From the NCBI RefSeq assembly GCF_019320115.1, contig NC_089591.1:55552078-55616077 (forward strand): DNA of 64,000 nt, in the 5' to 3' direction. The DNA comes from Miscanthus floridulus. Lineage: Eukaryota > Streptophyta > Magnoliopsida > Poales > Poaceae. The notes under the pieces are model-generated. The model was not told where the DNA came from and did not search any database. It was given only the letters and a program-made list of their open reading frames with translations. Made by a program: the position numbers and the translations under genes. This document shows positions 35,393 through 46,262 of this stretch, one piece after another; position 1 is the first letter of the stretch; each line of letters starts with the position of its first letter.

Positions 35393-35999
35393 TAGCATTT
35401 TTTCTGAAGACATACTGGGATATTCCGTATGTTGCATATATGGATGCACTGCAATAAAGGTTGCTTAGGTGTAAGCTGCAACATGACTTGTATATATACT
35501 GGTATAATGCATGACCCATTCTTCGGATGCCTGAAATTTCAAAGAGTAGTTCAGCAGATATGGTTCACCAATATGGTTCAAGATCAGTCGTGTGATTAAT
35601 TTTAAAGACATGTGTCATCCATCAAGAATAGATCCAATCTCTCAGATGGACCTTATCCTCGATGAATGACACATGTCCTTAGAATTAATCACATGGCTGA
35701 TCTACTGGTCTAACAAGGTAATGCTTCGTGAACCATATTTGTGCATTTAATTGATAGATTTGTTAACCATATATGATTTGTTTAAGATGTCACATGTTAT
35801 TCATCAAGGATAGAGATCCATGTAAGAGGTTTGGACCCAGGGTCCATGCAATTTAATTCTCTCAACCCGGGTTCCAAACCTCTCGGAATTAAAAGCAGTG
35901 ATATTTATGCATAATACACCCAGGATATACTTTATGCTTGATTAAAAGCAGAAGTTTGTCCCCTCAAAAAAAGCAGAAGTTTGTGAGGGTGAACTGAGA
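35393..35999. other. P450 3' flank with a foldback element
   Basis: 35561-35628 and 35660-35746 are inverted copies (ATATGGTTCA...GTGTGATTAATTTTAAAGA against its complement), a MITE-like foldback of about 185 bp. A second short palindrome (AGGTTTGGACCC / GGGTTCCAAACCTCT) lies at 35828-35884. The rest shows nothing. Confidence 0.7.
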
Positions 36000-36601
36000 A
36001 GATCGGCGGATCACATTGCTATTTTGAGCAGCCGACAAACTCTGGAGCTGACGGAGATGGGATCACCTGGGTTGGAGACGGCCACTAGACAAGGGCGGCA
36101 GAGGTGGCAGCGCCCCCATCAAGGCACGCTGAAGATGAATGTCGATGGCTCTTTCAAATGTCAAGATGCATGTGGAGGCTGGGGATATGTGATTAGAGAT
36201 GATCTGGGAGCTATCATCCAATCAGGCTGGGGTCGTAAAGTCTTCGCCTGCCGTTACATATGGAGCTATTGGCGTGTCTTCAGGGACTCAGTGCGGCGGT
36301 GCAGCCTGGCACTCGGTACCTGGAACTGGAGACCGATGCGAAGCAAGTTGTTGATGCAATCAAGGGAAATGACTTCAGACTTTCCTTGGTTGGAGGCCTC
36401 GTGCATGAAGTGAAGGGCTTGCTAGCTGAAAATTTTACGCAGGCCTTAGTGCTTTATGCCCCACGTGATTGTAATCGAGTTGCTCATGAATTAGCTGCTC
36501 TAGGTAGCAAGTGTGAAGAGGCTCAGCCCTCAGTGTTGGCCGTGGTGCCAGATTGTATCATGTATTTAGTGTCAGGCGATTTAGCCGACGTGGTTGATTA
36601 A
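36000..36601 (+). pseudogene. RNase H-like (RVT_3) fragment
   Basis: 36090-36240 encodes LKMNVDGSFKCQDACGGWGY with the first catalytic Asp, then VIRDDLGAIIQ. A one-base shift near 36250 moves the reading to 36260-36601: MELLACLQGLS with Glu, YLELETDAKQVVDAI with Asp, YAPRDCNRVAHELA with the last acidic region. This is the plant RVT_3 type found in LINE ORF2 ends and in stand-alone genes. A poly-A tract at 36620-36631 shortly after the stop favours a retroposed LINE 3' end. Confidence 0.75.
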
Positions 36602-36603
36602 TG

Positions 36604-36957
36604 GAATCATGAATTCCCTCAAAAAAAAAAAAGATGATTGGTCTCGTTAAAAAAAGATGATTTGGTCATAAGACCACAAATTGTCAAATTGACATCCAAC
36701 TGCACCGTTGCCACTTAGTACGTTCACGTGGTTCTCGTGGGACTCCAACGTTTTATAAAAATGGCCTTTCATGGCCCAGAAATCGATCTTCAATTTGAAC
36801 TGTGATTCATTCGTCAGTAGAGAAGGAAAGGTTGCATCCATAGGCCACAGATACGATGGCATGTAATAGTGTATACGTTGACTAGCTACATTCATCAGTT
36901 CACAACAGAAAGATTATAGAAGGATATGCCTACTGTCAATACAAGCTCGACAATTAA
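36604..36957. other. Spacer with A-rich tracts
   Basis: Short poly-A tracts at 36620-36631 and 36650-36656, otherwise unique-looking sequence. Nothing recognised. Confidence 0.5.
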
Positions 36958-37170
36958 GGGGATGTTTGGGACTGCTTCCCAAACTCTACTCCACGAACTC
37001 CACCATGGAGCAGCTTTACAAAAAAAACTAGAGTTTGTGGAGTACATCTTTAGCTGCTCTTACAACTCCACCCTTTTTCTTCGAACAGAGTGCGTGGAGC
37101 TGAAACTATTTGACTAAAAAACATGGAGCGAAGCTGAAAAACGTGGAGCGGAGCAGTCCCAAACACCCCC
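36958..37170. mobile_element. Tourist-like MITE
   Basis: 213 bp with terminal inverted repeats GGGGATGTTTGGGACTGCT and AGCAGTCCCAAACACCCCC. It is flanked by TAA (36955-36957 and 37171-37173), the 3-bp target duplication of PIF/Harbinger elements. Confidence 0.82.
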
Positions 37171-37175
37171 TAAGT

Positions 37176-37345
37176 GTTTTGGGACTGCTCCACAAATTCT
37201 GCTCCATAAACTTTACCATAGAGCAGCTTCACAAAAACCTAGTGTTTGTGAAGCATCTCTAGGTGCTCTCACAACTCCATCTTTTTTCTCGAACAGAGTG
37301 TCTGAAGCTGAAATCGTTTCGCTAAGAAAACGTTGAGGGGAGCTA
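37176..37345. repeat. Degenerate second copy of the same MITE
   Basis: GTTTTGGGACTGCTCCACAA onward follows the left arm and body of the MITE at 36958 with many mismatches; the right end is lost near AACGTTGAGGGGAGC. Confidence 0.65.
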
Positions 37346-37634
37346 TTTACAGTTTCGTTAACTCCTAATGACAACAAAACTTGGAGATGTCAGATGACGT
37401 AAAGGACCACTTGGCCACTTGGGCCGCAACGAATCAAACGTGACTTCAGGATCCTCCTCAACTTCATCCTTACTGAAATGACCAATGAAAACGACGAGAT
37501 CTTCGACAATGCAGCAAACAAACCGGCTCGTCCTTCTTCGACCATGACAAGCAACCGGTTACAAAGGAGCATTATCATTCGTCCCTCCCCAGATCGAGGT
37601 TTAACAAACTGACCAGAGACAGAGAGCTACTCCA

Positions 37635-37878
37635 GGCCTGTGTTTAGTTGATGGAAAGTTAAAAATTTAGCTACTATAGTATTTTCGTTTTTATTTAGCA
37701 ATTAGTATTCAATCATGGACTAATTAGGCTCAAAACGTTCGTCTCGCAATTTTTAACTAAACTGTGTAATTAGTTTTTTTTCGTCTATATTTAATGCTCC
37801 ATGCACATATCGCAAGATTCGATGTGATGAGTATTGTAGTATTTTTTAGAAAAACTTTTCGTGAACTAAACCAGGACC
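37635..37878. mobile_element. MITE with GTTTAGTT-type ends, upstream of P450 pseudogene 2
   Basis: Ends GGCCTGTGTTTAGTT (37635-37649) and AACTAAACCAGGACC (37864-37878) are imperfect inverted repeats. The body (GACTAATTAGGCTCAAAACG, ATATTTAATGCTCCATGCA) belongs to a family very common near grass genes. The target duplication was not resolved, so the superfamily is open. It ends 47 bp before the P450 ATG and so forms its proximal promoter or leader. Confidence 0.75.
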
Positions 37879-37925
37879 AGGCTACCATCCTCTCTGTCAC
37901 GGCAAACCAAGTACAGCAGCTATTC

Positions 37926-39513
37926 ATGCGTGAGATGACGTCTCCACGAGCATGGTTTCTGCTACTCCTTCCACTCTTGCTCTTGATCGTGCGCTACTCG
38001 TTGGCCAACAGGCAGAGGCAGAGGCCGCCTCTGGTCGTAGACGACGACCGTCTCCCGCCTTCGCCTCCCGCTCTGCCCGTCCTCGGTCACCTCCACCTCG
38101 TCGGCTCGCTCCCTCACCTCTCCCTCCGGAACCTCGCCACGAAGCACGGCATGGACCTCATGTTCCTCCGCCTCGGTGCCATGCCGGTCATCGTCGTGTC
38201 GTCGCCAACCGCCGCCGAGGCGGTGCTGCGCACGCACGACCACGTGTTCGCGTCGCGGCCGCACTCTTTAGTCGCCGAGATCGTCCTCTACGGCCCCTCC
38301 GACGTGGGCTTCGCGCCGCACGGGGACTACTGGCGGCAGGCCAGGAAGCTAGTCACCACACACATGCTCAGCGTCAAGAAGGTGCAATCGTTGCGCCTTT
38401 CCCACGAGAAGGAGGTAATTAAACAAAACAATCCCCCATTAATTAGTTCAGGACTTCAGGCGATGAGTCCATGGCGATGATGTGCACGCAGGTGAGATTG
38501 GTGATGGCCCAGATTGGCGAAGCGGGCGCGGCAGGTGCGGCGGTGGACATGAGTGACCTGCTCGGCTCGTTCATCAACGACCTGGGCTGCCGCACCGTGA
38601 TGGGCAAGTCCTTCCGGAGCGAGGGCCGGAACAAGCTGCTCCGGGAGCTTGTCGGCGACACCTCGCCGCTGCTGGCCGGTTTCAACGTCGAGGAGTTCTT
38701 CCCGTTCTTAGCTCGATTCGGCGTGCTCAGCAAGATGGTTCGCGCGAAATCCGAGAGGCTGAAGCGGAGGTGGGACCATCTGCTGGACAAGCTGATCCAG
38801 GATCATGAGAGAAACAGCGATCTGCCGAAAGACAAAGATGGTGATTTCATTCATGTTTTGCTGTCCGTTCGACATGAGTACGGACTCAGCGGAGAGCAGA
38901 TGAAAGGAATCCTGCTTGGTAGTATATATTCTAGCAAACATAACTTCAAGTCCCAGCCAATTTTTTGTCCCGGATGTGATCTTTCTCGGTTTTTTCGAGC
39001 GTGCTGTGTGCAGGATGTATTTTTCGGAGGAACAGGGACATCGTCTTCGGCGCTGGACTTCACCATCTCAGAGTTCATGCGGAGGCCGCGTATGGTGAAG
39101 AAGCTTCAAGCTGAGGTGGACAGCAGCATCCCCGAGGGACAAGAAGCTGTCAGCGAAGCTGATCTAACCGACATGACTTATCTGAGAGCTGTCGTGAAAG
39201 AGTCGCTCCGGTTACACCCCGTGGCGCCTCTGCTCCCACATTTCTCCATGGCTCGCTGCAGCGTCGACGGCTACACGATCCCAGCTGGGGTACGGGTCCT
39301 GATTAACTCCCTGGCCATCGGCAGGGACGCGCGCTGCTGGGAGGACGCCGAGGAGTTCGTCCCGGAGAGGTTCATCGGGCACGGCACTACGGCAGCGCCG
39401 CGCACGTTAGCTTCAAGGGGAACGATTTCCAGTTCCTGCCTTTTGGGTCTGGGCGAAGGACATGCGCTGGAGTGAACTTCGGGATAGCCAGCGTCCAGCT
39501 GATGCTGGCTAAC
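37926..39513 (+). pseudogene. Cytochrome P450 (CYP71 type, CYP71C-like) pseudogene 2, main part
   Basis: Starts MREMTSPRAWFLLLLPLLLL (ATG 37926), a signal-anchor helix. Next comes the hinge LPPSPPALPVLGHLHL and the C-helix WRQARK; exon 1 ends at 38414. Exon 2 starts at 38492. The expected donor after GILL reads CTTGGTAGT instead of CTTGTAAGT. The exon from 39014 carries the I helix (GGTGTSSSALDF; the usual acidic/Thr pair reads GTS), the K helix ESLRLHP and VPERF, then shifts frame near 39400 before [15 protein letters not shown]. It is interrupted at 39513 by CACTA-2. CYP71 enzymes are ER-anchored monooxygenases of specialised metabolism; the substrate is unknown. The closest remembered family is the grass CYP71C group, with moderate certainty. 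Confidence 0.9.
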
Positions 39514-39529
39514 CACTACTGGAATCGTG

Positions 39530-40025
39530 GGATTTGCCTAGTGCCGCAGGCACTAGGCAAAGGCCTAGAAACACTAGACAAACAGTTTACATAGTGTCAC
39601 ACTAAGTAAACAAGGGTCGACAGAGGCGGATTAGGCAAAGAGCACTTTGCCGAGTGTCAAACCTCGGACACTCGACAAAGTGTTTGTCTAGTGTCAAGGA
39701 CACCACTCGACAAAAGTATTCCACTGACGGTGAAAATAGTAACGGACGTTTTGCCTAGTGTCGGAGGTCAGACACTCGGCAAAGTATGCTAGGTTTGCCT
39801 AGTGCCAGGCGTCCGACACTAAGCAAATATGTCAAGCTTTGCCTAGTGTCAGGCCGCCTACACTAGGCAAATATGATAAGCTTTGCCTAGTGTCAGGCCT
39901 CCGACACTAGGCAAACTGCCTACTTTGCCTAGTGTTAGTTTTCTGACACTAGGCAAAGCATGTTCCCAGGTGTGCCACGTGTGGCCCCTTTGCCTAGTGT
40001 CAGACCCTTGACACTAGGCAAAGTA
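39530..40025. repeat. 5' subterminal repeats of CACTA 2
   Basis: Seven or more GACACTAGGCAAA / TTTGCCTAGTGTC motifs in both orientations, many as adjacent inverted pairs, for example either side of 39900 and 39990. Confidence 0.9.
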
Positions 40026-40239
40026 ACCAGAAGCTGATTTTTTTTTGATTATTCCATTTGCGACACAAATATAAATCATATTCAAACACCGCAAATATAT
40101 CACATGAATCATAAATAAGAACCACATGTTCACATATATCACATGTTCATACCAAAAGTCTAAATGTGCCACAAGCTCACAAGTTCATAAGTGCACAACC
40201 AAATTTCTTAACAAAGTTCACAACAAGCTGATCACGACG

Positions 40240-40930
40240 ATTGTCAAGGGTGAAGAGGCCCGTGGTTTGATGCTCCAGGCGACCCTTCCACTTGATTCGG
40301 CTCAAGCTGTGGTGCCGGCGACGCTCCAATCTGTGAAGCCGACGACCCTTCCACTTGATTCGGCTCAAGCTGTGGTGCCGACGACGCTCCAATCTGTGAA
40401 GCCGGCGACCCTCCAATTTGATTCGATGCCACGCCCGATTGATACTGAAAAACATGAAAAAGATACCGTCAATAAAAAATTTCGACAGAACCTCCCCTGC
40501 ACGGAGAGGTTTCCAAACCCTGCAAGAAGACAAACGGCACGATGACCGTCAAGAACATACATATCAATACACCGCCACCAACACCACCACCACCCGAACA
40601 CCACAACTGCCACCACCACACCACAACAACAACCGCCGTCACCACCAACACCATATTATATGTTTGAGATTGCATATTTTTTCTAGTGTGCCCTATGTCA
40701 GGTTGGAACATAATAAGTAATATATTGGTACTCACAGGAGTAGCTGCTTGAGGAAGTGGCAAGACTAGGCTAGCTGGCATGGTCCGCCCCATAGCGGCGC
40801 CAAGAGTGGACACGAACCCCACCAGCTCCTCTATCCTCTGTCGTTGGGCCTCCCGCTCTTCCACCGCCCTCGCTTCCATCTCCTCGCGAAGCCTCCTTTC
40901 TTCTAGCAGTTGGGCCTACAACATTTGACC
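40240..40930 (-). pseudogene. TNPA-like (Transposase_24 family) C-terminal remnant in CACTA 2
   Basis: The minus strand at 40915-40735 reads a coiled-coil end (EEMEARAVEEREAQRQRIEE, then LVGFVSTLGAAMGRTMPASL), the usual tail of the Ptta/En/Spm protein. After an apparent intron, 40445-40250 encodes two copies of a 20-21 residue repeat (LEPNQVEGSSASQIGASPAP) from a 60-63-bp DNA repeat at 40281-40402. No N-terminal domain was found upstream on this strand. Confidence 0.6.
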
Positions 40931-41959
40931 CCCAATGTTAAACACTATAAGACATGTGTGGTTTTTTGACATTCTATTTATGTCAAAATATATGGAATTA
41001 ATGTCACAACTTAAGATTTATGACATCCAGTTGACAAAAATTCGAACATCAAAAAACCAGCGTCACAAATTGTGCAGCAATAAACATCAACCTCCAGGGC
41101 ACTAACATATGGGAAAACAACGTAAAGGATACACCATTTGTAGTTTCATATCACATAAAATAATGGACAAGATCTATTACATTCTAGGGTAATAATGTGG
41201 CCATCATATTAAAGAAACAAATCCAGACTCAAATATTTTTCAGAACTAATATATGGTAAAGAAAATTTAGATTATCTCAGAAACATTCACGGCTGATAGT
41301 GCAACCATATGTAGAGTTAGTAAACAAAATCGATTAACCAAAACTGTCTTTAATCAGAAAACTTGTGAACTAAGAGGGCTGCTACATCTCACACAGTATG
41401 AATGAACATTCAAAAAACTTGTGAACTGCATTCAAGACGGCTGCTACATCTCACACAGGAATGAATGAACAATTTTAATTAGCATAGACTTATCAATGAT
41501 TGCTAAAGTTTTTTTTAAATAATAGCACACAGAAAAGTTAGCTATTCGGTAACACAGTTATTCTATTAGAGAAGCTAGCTATTCACATGCCAATCAAAGT
41601 TGCATTCAGGCTTATGCCCCGGTGCCAAATAAATAACTTCAGCAAACATAATATTTTATAGCTGTACTGTTATATACGGCAAGATGGACTTATAGCACAT
41701 ACTGCAATTTAGTACCATATTATTTAAGAAAGCAAGATGACCAATCAACATTACAAAAGGATATTCCAACAAAAATGTGCCATGCCGTCACGGAGATTGG
41801 GGAAATCAGGAGCACCTGCTTACTTGGCTGCTTCTCCCATTTGGCAGCTTGAAAGAGCAGCGTCAGGCACAGGAACAGCACGCTGCCACGGCCCACGGCT
41901 CAGCCTCGAGGCGTTTTCACCGGTCTGGACCCCAATCCAAGAGGCAGCGGTAGCCGAAG

Positions 41960-42640
41960 CCTGCAGCATCTGGTGTTAACACAAAAATAGACAGGCAGAC
42001 GGATCGACGGACAACAGGAAGCGAGGCGGCGGACCTTCAGTGAGATGGCGCACTAGACGGCGAGTCAGGGGAGGAGCATGGTTGCTTGCATGCCTCCGTG
42101 AACTCCATCCCCTTTTCCCCCTCTCAGATCCGAGCACGAGCTTCGCCACTGTGGATTTCCACAGGTCACGCCAGGCTGCGCACGGGACCACGCGAGAACG
42201 GCTACACCAAGCCTTGCGACGGACTGCCGAGTAAGAATAGGACGGGCCTGGCGCGTACCACGACGGTGATCTCACGTACTCCTCCGAGGACGGTGGCCGC
42301 AACACCGCGCCGCCCTGAGCTTGACGAGGAGCGGAGAGGAGGCCGGCCCCGGCAATGGGACTTGGCCAGAGACGACCGAAGGCCGGCCATGGTGCCTTGC
42401 AGCCTCCCCAAGCCGGAGGCGATTGGAGAAGGCCCGATCTACGACCTCCATGGCCGGATCTATGTCGGCGCAATGCAGATCGCCGGCGGCGGCGGCATGC
42501 TACGGCGGCTGCTCGAGACACTGGGAGACTGGTGAGTGGTGGTTAGGGTTGGGTTCTCAGACTCCTGAAACGTGGGGTGGAGGAGGAGCGTCTGAGGAAG
42601 TGCGGCGGCTGCGGAGAATAGAGAAATGAGAGGGAACGGT
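41960..42640. other. GC-rich block inside CACTA 2
   Basis: 680 bp of GC-rich DNA open in several frames on both strands, bordered by AT-rich DNA. On the minus strand the right end (TCTCTATTCTCCGCAGCCGC...) looks like the leader of a grass gene, so this may be the promoter and first exon of the element's own transcript or a captured fragment. No domain recognised. Confidence 0.4.
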
Positions 42641-42879
42641 TAGGGTTCTTGACTTTTATTCCTATCCTGATGCATCTTGACCATCGGTTTTCATTCAACG
42701 GCATAGGAGCGCGAGTGACATCGGGCTAAGTGAGAAAAGCCCACTTACAGCGTGATTTGCTGGAACAAAAAGGCCCAAGAGCCGTAGCAGTACACCTATG
42801 ATTTTTTTTTAAAATTAAAAAACACTCAAACAATATAAATTGAAAATTAACTTTGCCGAGTGTCGATAACCCAACACTA

Positions 42880-44010
42880 GGCAAACACTATAAAAAATAA
42901 GTTTGCCTAGTGTCTTCCATGAGACACTAGGTAAAGAGGCCACTTTGTCTAGTGTCTAGCTAGCACACTAGGCAAACTTATTTTTTTTTTCAATTTTGGT
43001 CTTCAAACTTTTTATCGAGCCTCCCTACATAAAATGAGACTACATGTTGAAAGTTGGCATAATTTTATGAAATTTTTCTATATTTCTTTAGTTTATTTAA
43101 TTTCTTTGAATTTTTTCGACAAATGCAAATTTGAACTGCAAGTGTGTCGAATAATGGCAATTCATGAATGCAAAAATGATATTAATGTTAGTAAGTGTTA
43201 GTTGAGGCCGTATCCAGAAACAGACCAAAAATTTGACACATCTTCACGTCGAGACATGACCACGAACTTACGAGCAAATAGTTTTTAAATTCTATTAAAT
43301 GAAAACGGAGTCTGAAATTCATAAAACTTGTCGACAAGTCAAGATATCGCATGCGGGTGCCATGATAAAAATTTAAAAAGATTTCGAGCACATCGTCACG
43401 TATGATGCTTAGAAACCCTAACATCTCCACATACGTGACGATGTGATCATGTGGAGATGTTAGGGTTTCTAAGCATTATACGTGACGATGTGCTCGAAAT
43501 CTTTTTAAATTTTTATCATGGCACCCGCATGCGATATCTTTACTTGTCGACAAGTTTCATGAATTTCAGACTCCATTTTCATTTAATAGAATGTAAAAAC
43601 TATTTGCTCGCAAGTTCGTGGTCATGTCTCGACGTGAAGATGTGTGAAATTTTTGGTCTATTTCTGGATACGGCCTCAACTAACACTTACTAACATGAAT
43701 ATCATTTTTGCATTCATGAATTGCCATTATTCGACACACTTGCAGTTCAAATTTGCATTTGTCGAAAAAATTCAAAGAAATTAAATAAACTAAAGAAATA
43801 TAGCAAAATTTCATAAAATTGTGCCAACTTTCAACATGTTGGTCAAGGTATTGTAGGAAAGCTACAGAAAAAATTGGAAGCTAAAATAAAAAAAAAGAAA
43901 AAATATTTTGCCTAGTGTCTCTGTAAGACACTAGGCAAACTGGCCAGTTTGCCTAGTGTCGTCCGGAGACACTAGGCAAAGTTCTAATTTTGCCGAGTGT
44001 TAACGGAAGA
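42880..44010. repeat. Long inverted repeat in CACTA 2
   Basis: Two arms of about 435 bp (about 43004-43433 and 43450-43880) are reverse complements at high identity around a short spacer near 43440. Both arms encode the same chance 80-residue frame, 43430-43188 minus and 43451-43693 plus. Beyond them the flanking TTTGCCTAGTGTC clusters (42900-42985 and 43908-43985) also mirror each other, extending the symmetry to about 1.1 kb. Confidence 0.9.
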
Positions 44011-44282
44011 CACTCGGCAAAATGGTAACAGCGGTTGCCCTCCGGCAGCCTTTGCCGAGTGTGATGGTATGCCTAGTATTGACACTGGGCAAAATGATCA
44101 TTTACCGAGTGGATTTCTTTGCCTAGTGTCGACACTCGGCAAATCGTTATTTTACCTAGTGCCTTTATTTTGCCGAGTGCTCCGGGGTCTAACACTCAGC
44201 AAACAAGCTCTTTACCTAGTATCCGATGATTGGCACTAGGCAAACTATTAAACACTAGTCAAATCTCGGTTTTCCAGTAGTG

Positions 44283-44414
44283 AACCTCGTGCACCGTTTT
44301 GACTGGGAACTGCCGGTGGGGAAGAAGAGAGGTGCCATCGATATGTCGGAAGTGTTTGGGCTAGTAGTGAACAGAAAAGACAAACTCCTCTTAGTTCCAA
44401 AATTACGCGTGTAG
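44283..44414 (+). pseudogene. Cytochrome P450 pseudogene 2, C-terminal end
   Basis: Starts with the AAC duplication and continues NLVHRFDWELPVGKKRGAID, then VFGLVVNRKDKLLLVPKLRV and TAG at 44412-44414. It completes the exon broken at 39513. Confidence 0.92.
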
Positions 44415-45964
44415 AATCGTATGCTATATGTGTTGCCTGGAAGCGCAAAAATAGATGTTGCAGTTGCATGGGTGTGGAGTGTGGAAACAGTACAATTTAT
44501 ATGTGACCATATATATGATGATTAGTTGTGCTAATTCTTTTTGAGATACCACAATTCACATGAGATGAGAGTACCCACCTGAATATATATTTTTTCACTG
44601 ATACAGGCAAGGCCGAGAATGGATATATAGTGCCACGCGCTAGTTAATTACATTGATTGGGGCACCAGTCTAGTGTTACATAGGAGGAGAGGCGAGAGAC
44701 GATGAACGTGTTCGCCTTCTCCTACAAGGGAAGGATGTTAATGTTCACCGACCAATGCGGCCACCTAATGTGATGAATACTTCACCGATAAATGTTAAGC
44801 TTTGAGTCAAAATCGACAGGGGACCGTTGTGATGATCGACATTGTCTATATGGGGCACATCTGAGATCCTATTGACACCTACCATCACCTCTTGAGGGAG
44901 AAGCCTCAAAGGATGGAGGATCATAAAATAGAAAACGAATAGGTCCAAGAATCAAGGATCGTAGAGGACATTTGTCGACGAAATACGTCCGACAGTCTAT
45001 CGAGGGATATGCCCACAGTAGTAGATGAATCGATAGAGGTGCGCGTGAGGAAACCGGATGGTGACACAGAACACAAGATACAACGATTAGGCAGGTTTAA
45101 GCCATCAGCTTGACGTAATACCCTACGTCCTGTATCTTCGTGGATTGAATTATGAGAGATTCGATGCCTTAGGCTAAGCCTAGGATCCGTATGAGGATGT
45201 CGACTAGGGGACCCCTGCCCCTCCTTATATACTCTGGAGGGGTAGGGTTATTTGGTATTACAATATCTTCTTGTAGCCTTGCGGTGCACCGCGACCGGTG
45301 TCGTATGCCGCATGCCTTGATCTTACGGGCTGGGCCACCTCTGATGGTGCGGCCTATGTCTTGTCCTGTGGGTATCGAGGGTCATACCTCCACAGTTAGT
45401 CCCCGAGCACCTTCTATCCGCTGAGCAACACAGTCTTGAGTTCGTCCGAGCTGTCCAACTTGCTGCTGATCACCAGGAGCAGGCTTTCGACTAGTTTAAC
45501 TAGGAGCCAAGCTGTTGAAGCAAGCGTCCAAGCAGTTTGAACGAGCGTCCGAGCTGTTGAGACCAGCGTCCGAGTTGTTGAAGTGGGTGTCCGAATAGTT
45601 GAGACAGGCGTCTGACCAGTTGAACTGGGCGTCGAGCTCGAACTCACTCGAAGTTGAGGTTTGCCATAAGGATGTAAGGAAGTCAAGTAAAAAATTTTGA
45701 AGCCTTCACCTTAGATGAAGTGTTCCCACTTGTCTTAGGCGAAAAAGAGACTCTTAGAGCCAAGCGTAGATCATGACTTAGTCATGCAGAAAAACATTGG
45801 GTCCTAGAGATAAGCACATTCACCGCAATATGAAGTGTGTCCATTTAGTCCTCGAGCCTCATAGTAGGTGAAGTATTCACGTGGTGTCAGGGTCCAAAAC
45901 AATAGACTTTAGGTGCTAAACCAGTCCCCAGCTTAGCTGAGAAAAAGAAGCGTAAAAAATAGTA
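44415..45964. other. Unassigned repetitive region with a minisatellite
   Basis: 44415-45150 shows no gene. 45150-45420 resembles LTR or leader sequence of a retroelement but has no recognisable ends. 45524-45640 holds about six degenerate 20-22-bp repeats on GCGTCCGAGCTGTTGAGAC. 45700-45960 is unassigned. Confidence 0.45.
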
Positions 45965-46262
45965 CAATCATAGGCCCACGGGTCGTGCCTCATAGTCCCA
46001 CAGGCCTGGCCTTTGGCCCAGGCCCGGCCCTATGGGCCGATTTCCGTGCCAGCCCGGCCCGTGAAGCACGGTCAGAATCACGGGTCGTGCTAGCCCGCGG
46101 CTTGTTACCCTTTGCATTCACAATTTCACAAACAGATAACAGCTCACAGTTTCATAATTCATACATTCACAGTTCACATCAATACATCATCACAGTTTCT
46201 TATATTCACAAAATCAAAGTCCAAAACTTGTCCGATACAGTCACGTTTTCATACATTCATAG
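45965..46262 (-). mobile_element. hAT element, 3' end fragment
   Basis: GGCCCACGGGTCGTGCC and CGGCCCGTGAAGCACG words with GC-rich inverted motifs, followed by CATTCACAGTTTCAC-type sequence that resumes at 62237 on the other side of the gypsy element. It ends with CATAG (46258-46262), repeated at 62232-62236. The outer terminal repeat was not pinned down. Confidence 0.65.

Larger units (their letters stand above)
39514..44282. mobile_element. CACTA transposon 2, complete, non-autonomous
   Basis: 4769 bp, CACTACTGGAA...TTCCAGTAGTG, flanked by AAC (39511-39513 and 44283-44285). Subterminal regions hold many inverted pairs of TTTGCCTAGTGTC / GACACTAGGCAAA and TTTGCCGAGTGTC (39530-40025 and 42850-44270). 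No TNP2 is present. Inside are a TNPA-like C-terminal fragment on the minus strand and a long inverted repeat. 40931-41959 shows nothing recognisable. Confidence 0.95.

Noticed and set aside
39530..40025. Regular short repeats resembling a CRISPR array
   Set aside because: The units are inverted subterminal CACTA motifs without constant spacers, in a plant genome.
42040..42629. Overlapping 60-180-residue open frames on both strands
   Set aside because: All lie in one GC-rich block, lack any recognisable domain and are expected from base composition.
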